Of a stretch of 64,000 bases of DNA, positions 52,416 to 63,336 are shown in pieces. The notes under the pieces were generated by a model. That model saw only the letters and a program-made list of their open reading frames with translations, searched no databases and was not told where the DNA came from. The translations under genes were made by a program, and so were the position numbers. The stretch comes from Branchiostoma floridae (taxonomy: Eukaryota > Chordata > Leptocardii > Amphioxiformes > Branchiostomatidae): NCBI RefSeq assembly GCF_000003815.2, contig NC_049982.1:16656972-16720971 (forward strand), read 5' to 3'. The stretch's first letter is position 1; the number at the start of each line of letters is the position of its first letter.

Positions 52416-53280
52416 CTTTCACAGAAATGAAATAAATTAAAATTGTTACTGTATATCCTTGAAATAATGTCTAATTATTTCATATTTATTAGTGGTCGAG
52501 GGTCAGAAAATGCAAGGTCATATTTTAAGACACCTACATATATTTCCAACAAGATTAACAGATCAATACAAGGCTTTGGCTACCATAATACGTATTCAGC
52601 AGACAAGCAAATTATCCCTACTGCACGCCAAGGCATAGCATTTTGCCTTGCTGGGCTTGAAGTGCCGACCTACCTTTTCCTGACGATATTCCTACCACGC
52701 GGCAAGGCACAGCTTTTTTAAAAAGATTTCTTGTTTTGGTGGTGGAAGTTAAACCATCACCTGAACAACTGGAGGGTAGAAACTCATGGAAGAGCACCGA
52801 GAAACTCTTTCACTGACTGTACGATTTTCTGATAGAGCGCTACGCTCAGGTTTCTGCCGTAAATGCCCGAAAATAAATGTTTGCTATGACTCCTTGACTC
52901 TGGGTTTCTTTGACCTTGGGAATTGGCATTTCAATACACGTTGTAAGACGCTATTGCTGACAAAGTTGTCTGCCACCGTCTGAGTCCTCTCTACTTTCAC
53001 GAAAATATGTACGATATGATATCACATAAATGTCTAATACGTGACGTCAGAATGGTACAGGACGGAGGATGATCCTGGCCCATGTTCTGACCTGTTCTGT
53101 AAAATTGTATGCATCTAATTATATAACGTAGATAACGTTATAGACTATTGCACGTATGCACGTATTATTATGTAACAATGAAATATATCACATCAGGGGA
53201 TTATCAGGGTCACATGTTTCATGGGAATCTACATCTGGATGAACTCGTGGGTAAATAAACGGAGGCGTTAGTTATTTAAT

Positions 53281-54029
53281 CCAACAAGTACGTATACAGA
53301 CTGAGATAAAGAAAACCACTTTCCGGCCGTGGTAAGTATGCGCCAAGATGATAGACTCCGAATTGGTATACAGGGTATCGTTAAACATATATTTAACTTT
53401 AAAGTTGCAAATACTTCACCGCGCTCCGGATATCGCCAGCTACAAAGTGGTCACTGTTTGCTGTACATCTGCTGAGTGATAAACGGCCACACATTTCGGT
53501 GTGCTAAATGTTAATGAGGAGGCCAGAATCCGGCATAAAAGATAACTGGTGTGCCCTACAGTGGGGTACAAATAACAGGCTAGGGCCTGTTTGCTATTGT
53601 GTAACACTACTTAAGCTTAGCAATAGTGTGACATATAAACAGACCTAAATCTTTCAAAGCTGTGAAACAGTGAAAGCATATTTTAGACATTTTTATATTT
53701 GATTGACCATTTTCTTTGATTCCAGAAATTCTGTCAGCACTGCGTTGTAAGTTCGCATGTCTAAACAAAAACGAATCATGTAACCCCAAAGTGCTCTTTG
53801 ACGAACCAAACTTTTCTTGGATGGCGGCAGGTACTTTTTCGGGACGTCAAAGGGAGGGGCCATTACACACCTGTCACGGTATGCATATATCTGATGACCC
53901 AGCATCACAAACGGATGTCCCCAGAACCCCAGAGTAAATACCTAAGTGTGAACTCGACCAGCTTTCACTCAGCCAGTAAGGACTCGAGGCCTTTCCCTTT
54001 CTTTGCTCCCGACGTTACCGAGTGGAAGG
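53281..54029. other. 5' flank of copy E
   Basis: There is no gene. The conserved A/B/D promoter block is not recognisable here, so regulation of copy E probably differs. A CTATTGTGTAACACTA / CAATAGTGTGACATA pair near 53595-53635 is partly repeated. No TATA box close to the start could be assigned. Confidence 0.35.
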
Positions 54030-54665
54030 ATGAAACCGTTGGTGGTGTTGGTGTTGGTGCTCACCGGTGCTGTGGCAGCGGAGGCTTTTCTTTACAACGG
54101 TGAGTATGTGCCCTGCTGCATACACTGATGACGACGCGGGACATCCTTATATTATAATAGAAGAGTCAAATGTTGAGTAACACATGCACAATTATCCCAA
54201 GAAAACACTTAGTTAGTGATGGCAGGACGTATGTGACCGGGCCCTTTACCAGGCAGACAAACCACGCACAGGTTATAAGTATATTCAAAGTTATTTATAA
54301 GTAAATCAGAATGGTTTGATCGACTGACATAGTGGAGCATCTGCTTATATCTCAACGATATAAAGTATGCGCTTTCTCTATTTTCAGATGCGGATTGGAG
54401 TGATCTTAAAGGTAAGTACTGTTTTATTGGTCAACACATGTAACGGGTATCTCAATTCACAGCGTTCACTTGGGCTTCATATGCACGTCGGTGTGACCAA
54501 GAGGGAGAGTTGGCACAGTTTAGTTTGTGTCATTTCCTAGCACAATTCGGCGCAGTCCAGTGAGTTAACCGCTTTAATGTAATATCAATTGTGATTTACG
54601 GAGAAGTGTCCGTACAGGATTTAGGATTAATATCGTGTCTGCGCTTGTGCAGGTCCTGTCATATT

Positions 54666-54710
<45 letters not shown>

Positions 54711-56887
54711 CACCAAGTGGGTATGATAATGATGATACCTTTATTGCAAACCCATGCCCGATGGCCAATTACAAAACTTAAATGGTGACGTTTTCATCAT
54801 TTCTTGAATTAATGCCTGCATAGTACAAGACGTTAAACGCGTACAACGTCAATCACTTGCTCCATATCTGGTCTCTTGTCGATCATTTCCCCAGTGACGT
54901 GGGGAGCGAACCCCTTCAATTCCCAGTACTTCCAGTCCATCCCGCGCAAGGAGAGTGACGCCAAGGCCGCAGACTGGACTGCGTTCAGCAGAGGCAATGA
55001 GTGCAACGGTAAATTACCCACTTCTTCACCGGTGCCAGAACAAAATAGAAGTTGATAGATTTTAGCAGTCACCTACAAGTGACAAAATAAAGAATAACAG
55101 ATATTTGTATGGACACGGACTGTGAATGAATGAATGAATGATTGAATAACTAATGGACGAAAGTAGATATAAGGCACATGAAGAGCAATTTCGGATGGAC
55201 GGTAATCTAAAAGAAAATGAGTTCCCCTTTCTCGTTATTTCTAGGGGCCTTCTACAACGGCTATCGTTTCATAAAGAACAACGACCCCGCAGTCATGCTG
55301 CTGTTCGACAAGAACGGCTACATCGCTGGTATTCAGATGGGGGTAAGTATTTGTGGCTGCACCAATGTATGTGTGAAGCAGGATAACATATGATGACGGT
55401 ATCTTGGTCTTATACTTGTCCCATCACTATGTACATTGTATATACGTCTAGAACAAAAAGACCAGGCGTTCCTAGACTCGTCTAGATGGTTGAAAGTAGC
55501 TATTTCATCATGTGTCAAGCGCCATCAGTATATTTAAGCCAGTAGTATAGTCAGTTGCCAAGGAAGACTGTTAGCAATAGTTTCGATCACATGTACTGCT
55601 ATACCAGGCCCAGAAGGACAAGCTACCCGCTGGCACCCCCTCCCGGTACATCCAGGCTCTGTGGAATGATGACGACGACATGTACGTCATCACGGCATAT
55701 TTCGTGGATCCAGGTGAGTCACGTGTTCATATGACGTCACACTTCCAATAGTTGGTTCAACGCCAGGTTTCTGTATGAGACACATACAGCGTGCCAAAGT
55801 GTAGCATATGGATAAACGGGTCATTTTTTTGGTTTATCCTAACTATAGAATCATACTACAAAACCTGTATTTTTGTAGTATGATAGAAATATGAGCTGTA
55901 TTCAATGGCAACTTATTTCGAGACTCTTTTTGAAGCAGTTTTGAAGGCATTATTGTGATTAGTTCTTTTCCACGATCTCACCTGTTTTGCAGCCATCGTC
56001 TGCACCACTGGTCGTACGGAGGAAGAGTTCGACCAACACGGGACCGGTACAGACCTGTACATCCAGAACGGCACCACCCCAGCCATGCACATCAAGATTC
56101 CCAAGTCGGAGTCCGGTCTCACGGACACGGCGTGGACCAAGGGGGGTTGCTTCTACACTATGGGTACAGGCTTTGTTTTATAAGCTCATTGTGTAGGACC
56201 AAGGAGCTTTAAAAGCTCCTTGGTAGGACCTGCGGCTTGGACTTGTAGGCTTATAACAGTATGTGAGCACATATATTCATTGCTTCTAGTAAGTGTGAGA
56301 GTAAACACAGTAACAGCATCAATTCGTCTATATGTGCACCTTGAGTCCCCGGCTGTTATCTGTCGAACGTTCTGTCAGATCAGTAGAAGGTGTTCTTGAG
56401 GACAAAATGAGCCCGAAAACGGGCAAATCAAGGTCGTTATTTTTCCGTTTCCGGACGGGATACGACCATATACGTGCGGATACAAATGGTATGGAAAATA
56501 ACGACCCGGATTTGACTGTATCCGGACCCACTTTGTTCATATGTATTCTAGTCTAATCTTTTGCTGTGAATTTTTATGCACAACTCCGTCAATGTGGAAT
56601 ATTTGCACAGTATACACTAGACACTCTTGAAGTGTAACGTCCTCTCTTGCAGGGCGTCACTATTGGTATAACGTGAGTAGGGACATGGACTGTGACCGAT
56701 TCTTCCCAGTCTTCCTCATGTACAACTCCGGAGATCTGAACGGCTTCGGCTGGAACATGAACGCGAACCTGGACAGTCACCGCTACGAGCACCCTCCTGC
56801 CGCCGCGCTTGGGGTGAGTAACAGCCGTTAGCCCCGATATATATAATGCGATAAAGACAGATAACGTTAAAAGACGAGAGGTTGCAA

Positions 56888-56948
<61 letters not shown>

Positions 56949-57109
56949 GCCTTGCCTTGTCTACATCTTGTGTCATACTGTAAGGATCCTGTTCCATTCA
57001 ACAGCTGTTCTTTGAGGAGGCGCCGACCTGTCTACCTGACCTGGCCAACCGCGGGCTGACCACACAGCACATCTACCTGGACAGCACACCGCAACTCAAC
57101 TTCTGCTAG
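54030..57109 (+). CDS. Secreted six-cysteine protein, copy E (diverged)
   Basis: Eight exons join in frame to 282 codons: 54030-54099, 54388-54411, 54895-55008, 55245-55342, 55608-55713, 55993-56163, 56653-56813 and 57005-57109. Phases match the other copies; exon 1 is one codon longer and exon 3 one codon shorter than in A. The signal peptide is MKPLVVLVLVLTGAVAAEA and exon 2 encodes DADWSDLK. The six cysteines and the terminal LNFC are kept. It has two possible N-glycosylation sequons (NGT in exon 6 and NVS in exon 7). The protein is clearly more distant from A-D, except for the second half of exon 4, which is almost identical at the DNA level. AATAAA lies at 57339-57344. Confidence 0.88.
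54669..54710. repeat. (CAAT)n microsatellite
   Basis: About ten perfect AATC units in intron 2 of copy E. A run of this length is likely to vary in length between individuals. Confidence 0.95.
56193..56229. mobile_element. Tiny foldback insertion in copy E intron 6
   Basis: A 23-nt perfect palindrome apart from its central base (56200-56222; arms CAAGGAGCTTT and AAAGCTCCTTG) is flanked by GTAGGAC on both sides. It is the cleanest member of the family and has the same outer arm CAAGGAG/CTCCTTG as the insertions at 7361 and 29793. Confidence 0.75.
56890..56947. repeat. (GT)n microsatellite
   Basis: About 29 GT units in intron 7 of copy E, interrupted only at the left edge. It is long enough to be highly variable. 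Confidence 0.97.
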
Positions 57110-57725
57110 ACACGTCATGTTAGCCTCAGCACCAGCCTTCTAGTTTGTGGGTTAAGCCACGTCCGAGCTGGATACAGCTGAACCGGGCTGCACACCGTCT
57201 ACTGTACTGTGTATGTCAAACAAGACTGCAAATCTGCAAACTCAGCCAGTCCTGCTCTGGCAAGCATATCGTACAGAAACCGTAATGATCGGACACATTA
57301 CACAAATCATATCAACAAAGCCTGCTGCTCTAGTGGTAAATAAATGAAGTGAAAAGTTAATAGGTTCAGTTGTCTCTTTTTTCACGCCTGTTCCTCTGTC
57401 TTGATCTCAGTTTAATCTTATAAGATTACACCGACCCTTGGGCACTGACCTTTCTTCCACTCTGGTTATATGGGAACAAAGCTAAAACTTCATGTAAGTA
57501 TTTTTTTTTAAACATTAATTTAGTTTCCCTTCACTCTTTGTGTCCCTATCTAAGGTAGGTCAATGTCCGGGACTGACGTGTTAAGGTACAGGTACAGAGT
57601 ACAGGGTTTGCTGCCCGGCTGTCCTGTGGGTCTGAACCGTTTTTAAAAAAAACATGACATCAGGTGGGCCATTCGCTGATCGGTAAACACATAAATCATG
57701 CAAGAAAAGCAGGGATATTCACAAT

Positions 57726-57820
57726 TAAGCCTGGAATCCAGCATTGTTAGCTTTGGTGTACCCATGGGGTAACAACCCTCGGAAGCGGACCAAAGCTAAC
57801 AAGGCTGGATTCCAGGCTTA
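57726..57820. mobile_element. 95-bp foldback MITE between copies E and F
   Basis: Two arms of about 31 bp are near-perfect inverted repeats: the left begins TAAGCCTGGAATCCAGCATT and the right ends GGCTGGATTCCAGGCTTA. A short loop of about 30 bases separates them. It is non-coding. Confidence 0.8.
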
Positions 57821-58270
57821 TTCCCAATGCCACTGGCAGTTTCACCATCACGATGAACGGAAGCTCTGTTTCCATGACAGTCACGTCACAAGGTTCTATA
57901 GCACGAAAAAAACGCAAACGTGTACTTTTCCTGCTACTGTTATTTCGCCTTATCACGATCAACAATTAAATACCCTGGTCTCCATAGCAACCGCTGCCAA
58001 TCTGACAGATTAGCGATTGTCCCTTGCCATAACAACATGTACGTGCAACCCTTGGCTAGACCCAGGCCCACGGGGTGGACACTTTTATTCTTGCCAAGCA
58101 GTATTGCTAAGAAGCAGCGCTTTGACAGTGCCCCAATATGAACACACAAAAGTAGCCCCCCCCCCCGGAAATCTGATCATCTGATCAGCAGACGTTGGTG
58201 TTCAAAAGTCACTCCAGTCCTGAGCCGTCTGTTTTTTTCTCTCTCGCGGCACGTTACGTACGTGTGGAAG

Positions 58271-61200
58271 ATGAAGCTGTTTTTGGTTCTCGTCCTCGGC
58301 GCGGCTGCTGTGGACGCCCAGTCCTGGTGGTCCTGGTTCAGCACTCCTGCTGACAGCACCCCAAGTAAACTAACCGTCTTTTTACTCTTTCGATTTAACT
58401 GTGAAGAACTATTTACTAGTATTCTAATCTTTCACGGTATGATTTTAAGGGATTTCAGCATCACAATCTAGATAAATCTAACGTCGTGTCCTGAATACAT
58501 ACATTTGATCCCATGCTGTACTTTTGCTCAAATAGATATGTTATGCTAATGGCACAACGCGCCGTACGTGCGATTTGTCCGTACGTTTTTTGGGGAGGCC
58601 ACGTCCGCCACGTATTTCTGAAAACGTGGGGAACGACTGGCAAGAGCAGGGAGGTAGTACGTCAACGCACGTCACTCGCACGGTTGCGTAAGGTGCAAAC
58701 AAACCTGCACGTCAAGTTCTACGGCGTGTCTGCGTGCTCCAAATTCCGTCGGATTCCCTACGAGTTCGTACGGAGGCGGTACTTACCACTTACGGATACC
58801 AAAAGATTGCCCACGTTTTGGCACGTAGACAGCACGTATTTGCACGTATGGCGGGTTGTGCCCTTAGCTCAAGCATTTCCACAGACTAAAAGCAGAAAGT
58901 TTTGTTGACATGTCTTTGTTATCTTCATTGCAGGGGCAGCATGGGACGGCTTGAGAGGTAAAACCACTCTTATATCTATGTTGGTGAACAAAATAACAAA
59001 ATTCTTCTACAATGTTGCCGTTATCGTATTTATTTAGACCCTTCGAGCGTTATTTGACCTCCAAATCAGTTGTTTCTGATGCTGTAAAATCTATCCATAA
59101 TAGGGCTGGGTACCGGTACAGAAAATTCAGGTCCAGGTCCAGTTCAGGTCCAGAGGATCAGGTCCAGGTCCGGACCTGAACCTGGACCTGATTCAGTATG
59201 ACTCATACCAATGGTCCATTTCACTACAAAGAAATCTGTTTGGTGGAGTATTAGACATAACACTGGCGTTTTAAAATACTACAACGCTAACTGCACCTGT
59301 ACGATTGACTGTAAACATTGGTAGAAATTACTATAAACTCTACTCTACTTCACTCTTGTCATTTTCTTCCAACTGCAAGCGCCAAAACGTATGAATGCCT
59401 TATAAAATAATATGTTAATTTTCTAATCGGTCCAACATCCGGTCCACCTAATTTTTTCAGGTCCGGTTTGTCTGGACCGGTCCAATAAGAAAAACCGGTT
59501 TTGTACCGGTACGCTGTACCGATACCCAGCCCTAATCCATATCGTTTGCTCTTTCACAATCTGACCTATAAAAGCCTCGACACTTCGTTGATATACAAAT
59601 AAATGTCCACTGCACAGCAGGTTTACATTCTATGAAGATCTTTTTTCTTCCTTCCTTCTGCTTTCAGATAAAGAACAGTGCGAAGTGTTTATCTTTAAAT
59701 GTCCCTTCATATTTGATAAACCTTTTCTTTTCCATGGCAAACGTTTCTGTTTCCACTTGGTTGTACAGACGACCAATATTTGACCAGTAAAAAGCATTGC
59801 AACATCGAAGTCGGGGTCATCTGGGCACCGATAAAACGACGTTACAAACGAAAGATGAAAAATAAATCTTCCATAGAGGGACGATCACAACCACGTGTAG
59901 AATATGCCTTTAGCAAATTACTTGCTATAGTTTTCTAGGATCTTCTAACAGCGATTCAGTGAAAAATGAACATTTTGATTGTTTATTTTGAAATATTCAG
60001 TGACCTTCGGATTCAACCCTTTTGGAAACAACTTTGACCGCTTGCCTCGCACCAAGGAGGTGGCGGAACATAAAGGATGGACGCCGTTTGGACCGAACAT
60101 GTGCACAGGTCAGATATCAGTACTGTTATTTTTGACAGTTGGGTTAATTGATAGACAAGCCTGGTGCAGGTAAGCAGAAGGTACGCACACTTCAAGCAGG
60201 TTAGAAATCCCAGCGCACATATCGAAAGGAGTAATGGGCCTTCCTGGTCTGAGTAGCTATATATAGGTGAAACATTACAGTCTTACGCAGCTTGTACAAA
60301 ACTGGTGTGTTGTATACATGTACTCTTGAACGGTTAATCGAAACAACAAAATCATTGAGGTAAGTTTGCCATTGATATCGTGTAAGCCTGGTATTAGTTA
60401 CCTAACGCAACCAATGATATGACGTAAAGTTGGCATTGGTTGCCTAAACCAACCATTAATATCATGTAAGTCTGGTATTAATTGCACAAGGCAACCGTTA
60501 GTATCAGGTCAGTCTGGTGCCAGGTACCATTAATGCCAGGTTGGTACCTGATGAAAAGGGACAATGGAATGTGATTGACGTGGCGATGCAGATAGACAAT
60601 GTTAACGTTGTTGCTGCTCTCCTTTTATTTCCATCTTGCTTTTTCCTGTCACCTTTTTTCTTTATTTCTTTCAAATACATTTTGTGACGATTCTTTTACA
60701 GCTGGTACGTGGCGGGGTTTCCGCTACGTCAAGGACAACGACCCTGCGGTCACCTTGCTGTTCGACAAGAACGGCTACATCGCCGGGTTACAGATGGGGG
60801 TGAGTCTCGGCGTTAGTCGACATCCGGGTGCATGTAGTTGCACTCCCATCATCAATCGACGCAGGAGAAACAAACCTTATTTCTCAGCCAATAGGGCTGA
60901 TAGAAAAATTCCAATATTAGAGTGCCATTTCTTCTTTATTCATTCATACATATCACCAAATAATAACCTACTAATCAGATAAAGAAACGAGGAAGTTGAT
61001 CCCTTTGTTTTGGTACTACTAGTAGTACTTTTAATATCTCGTAAAATTGGTATTTCTTGAACAGCCTATGGTTACCCAATGGAAAGGACCAAATATCGTA
61101 TTTGCCTGAAACCGTCTGAAAACATTTTGTAACTTAGGTGCGGAAGAATGAGCTGCCCCCTGACCCGCCCCAGCAGGTCACCCCACCATGGATAGAGGAC

Positions 61201-63331
61201 ACGGACCAGGACATGTGGCTGCTTACAGCCTATTTCATCCAGCCGAGTGAGCATCATTGCGATTAGACCACCTTCAAGTTGTCAAAGTAGATAATCACAT
61301 TGTTTGAAACAGAGGTTGATGAACCAAAATGAGTAAACGTATTAACGATAAGTATACATGCGGAAAAAGTCTAAAGACATACTTTTTTATGTCACTGTAT
61401 TTTATCAAATGGGCCAGTCAACCCCCTGCCTTTGATATCACCCAGGTGACATTTGCAGTGATGGTCGTACAGAGGCTGAGTACCAGGAGGAAGGCACGGG
61501 GACTGACCTGTACATCCAGACCGGCCCTAACCCCACCTCGGACATCATGGCCATCCCCCTCTACCAATCCGACCTGCAGGGCACTGAATGGATCGAGGGC
61601 AAGTGCTTCTGGGGCATGGGTGAGTTTGATATCCAAAGGATACATTGTCAGTAGCTGAACCCATCCGATATCCTTTTACAACCACACTGGAATGACCTTC
61701 CTCACTACCGGTTAGCTCATTTACATAGACACTACCTAACCATAGTTGGAGCTTTGTAAACATTCGAAACGTCGTTTCCCCTTCTGGCAGTGCGTATGGT
61801 ACATCCAGTGCCACCTACGAGGGGCGTGCAATTAGTAATGGTCCTGACCCATTTCCCATAGCAGGAGATTAATGAAACTTGGCACAGTTATTAGTCTTTC
61901 TCTTCATAGGAATCACCCAGAGTTATGCATTTCTCCCATCGTTTGATGCAGCTCTGGACACCGATTTTGTAGGACACCCCAGGTTGGTCCTCCAACTGAT
62001 GCCTCATCAATGGCACAAGAGGGACGACCAGGTCTGGGAGCTGTTTCCACAGACTTCCAGCCACGTTTGAATTCAGGATGCCAGCGTTTTACAAGGTCAT
62101 ATGATGGGGCATCATCACCATAAGTTTCATTTATTTCATCAAAAGTCTTCTTTGGTGTGCGTCCTTTCAAATACAAAAACCGGATCACTGCGCGACACTC
62201 AACTGGTTCCATTTCACACCTGGTCCATTTCGCACCTGACTAAGTTCAAACACCAGTAAATCAGAAACCACAATTAGTTCAGAGCTGTCTTTTGCAACAT
62301 AACCCATAGAGATATGAATTATTACACATACAAAATTTCATTTAGATCAGACAACTGGAAGTGGGTCAGGACCATTACTTATTGCACGCCCCTCGTATAG
62401 GGTGCTGATGATGACCTTTTCATACTTGACAACAGGTAAACACTACTGGTGGAATCTGCGCGTCGACATGGACTGCAGGGAGTTCTACCCAGTCTTTATC
62501 ATGTACAATGGCGGGAAGCTGAACGCTTTCGGCTGGGACATAATGAACTACCTGGGTAGCCCGCGCTACGAGCACCCATCAGCCTTCGGGGTGAGTTATA
62601 CGTTTAAACGGAGAACAAATCCTGATAAGATGAATTCATGTATGGAGAATAAAACGTCTGGCATCATTATTTTATTTAGCCTTTTGTTAAACAAGCAAGT
62701 GTATTCAAGTCTCAATGTAGAGTGTGGTTTGACTACCTTACAACATGGTAACATCAGCTTTAGCAGATATCTAGATACTGTTTACTTTATGTAAAACCTA
62801 AGCTTTCGTCGTAAGCCACTCCTTTTGTCATTTAGATATTAGCAATATCTATCTAAAATTCGCTGACAGCTCTGTGATATACCATAATCACAGCGCACAC
62901 TTCATCAACAAGCTGTCTTACGTCAGTGTGCCAGATCGCATAACCGTGACCCTGTTCGTGATTGGTATCTCACATATGTCGTGCGATCGTCGCACGATTT
63001 TGATGCCATAGGATTTTCAAGCAGGCTGTGACATAACCAACCACCGACAAGGATCCAAAACAGCCTTGTGAGTGCCAAGACAACCAAAACTTGGCAAGAC
63101 AAGTACATGTCTGTATGCCTCCAAAATGTCCGACGTATTACGATCGCACGACCTATGTGACCACGCCCTTACTAGACCTAACCCCGCGTGTTAAGTAAAT
63201 GATGCTGTTTCTTACCTTTTCAGTTGTTCATAGATACTGTGCCGACCTGTCTGGCTGACCAGAGTCAGGGCCTGTCCACTATGCACGTGTACCTGACCAA
63301 CGGGTTCCCGCCCTTCTTCAACCGCTGTTAG
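58271..63331 (+). CDS. Secreted six-cysteine protein, copy F (most diverged)
   Basis: Eight exons join in frame to 289 codons: 58271-58364, 58934-58957, 60001-60108, 60702-60799, 61138-61246, 61446-61619, 62436-62590 and 63224-63331. The phase pattern is the same as in all other copies and exon 2 is again 24 nt (AAWDGLR). After the signal peptide (MKLFLVLVLGAAAVDA) exon 1 adds a tryptophan-rich stretch (SWWSWFSTPADSTP) not seen in A-E. The six cysteines are conserved, but the C-terminus is FFNRC instead of FNFC. Exons 3, 5, 6, 7 and 8 each differ in length from A by whole codons. Its introns carry four mobile elements. AATAAA lies at 63531-63536. It is the oldest branch of the array by sequence. 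Confidence 0.87.
58551..58862. mobile_element. 312-bp CpG-rich MITE in copy F intron 1
   Basis: The ends are inverted repeats of about 24 bp with a few mismatches (left GGCACAACGCGCCGTACGTG, right CACGTATGGCGGGTTGTGCC). The interior is dense in ACGT words (CACGTC, TACGTG, GCACGTA), unlike the AT-rich intron. A 131-codon open frame across it is a by-product of high GC and has no protein-like motif. Confidence 0.7.
59101..59534. mobile_element. hAT-like MITE in copy F intron 2
   Basis: The inverted ends are TAGGGCTGGGTACCGGTAC and GTACCGATACCCAGCCCTA. The flanking 8-mers are ATCCATAA and ATCCATAT (seven of eight identical), and an 8-bp target duplication is the hAT pattern. The interior has nested inverted repeats of CAGGTCCAGGTCC. 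It is non-coding. Confidence 0.8.
60365..60545. repeat. Diverged tandem repeat in copy F intron 3
   Basis: About four units of roughly 42-47 bp, each close to 'ttgatatcrtgtaagtctgg' followed by 'tattrgttgcctaarcaacca'. They are quite diverged, so an old minisatellite. Confidence 0.55.
61818..62395 (-). mobile_element. Internally deleted mariner element in copy F intron 6
   Basis: The termini are inverted repeats of about 36 bp (CGAGGGGCGTGCAAT, then AGTAATGGTCCTGACCCA) and each is flanked by TA, the mariner target duplication. On the minus strand 61913-62212 is an open frame of 99 codons starting MEPVECRAVIRFLYLKGRTP. It matches the N-terminal helix-turn-helix of mariner transposases, with the linker RPGRPS. 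The catalytic DDD domain is absent, so the element cannot move itself, but its ends look intact. Confidence 0.88.
62969..63162. mobile_element. Small MITE in copy F intron 7
   Basis: The left end CACATATGTCGTGCGATCGT and the right end CGATCGCACGACCTATGTG are inverted repeats with one or two mismatches. A direct continuation of the left end (CGTCGCACGA) makes an extra local palindrome. It is non-coding. Confidence 0.6.
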
Positions 63332-63336
63332 ACTCC

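Larger units (their letters stand above)
49870..52725. mobile_element. About 2.85-kb insertion in the 3' flank of copy D
   Basis: The flank shared with A and B stops near 49870 and resumes near 52725 (TTGTTTTGGTGGTGG, as at 33280 and 40070). The ends of the extra DNA carry an inverted word: TTGCCTTGCCGCCGGCAAGG on the left and GCGGCAAGGCA on the right. It contains no long open frame. Inside are a 95-bp direct repeat (about 50362-50455 and 50456-50550), a three-copy 45-bp repeat near 51390-51495, a foldback remnant at 51132-51168 and the 47-bp minisatellite at 52094-52415. It may be a large non-autonomous element or a composite of several insertions. Confidence 0.5.

Noticed and set aside
58513-58908. 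131-codon open frame in copy F intron 1
   Set aside because: It coincides with a GC-rich inverted-repeat element; the peptide has no recognisable motif and the frame is explained by composition.
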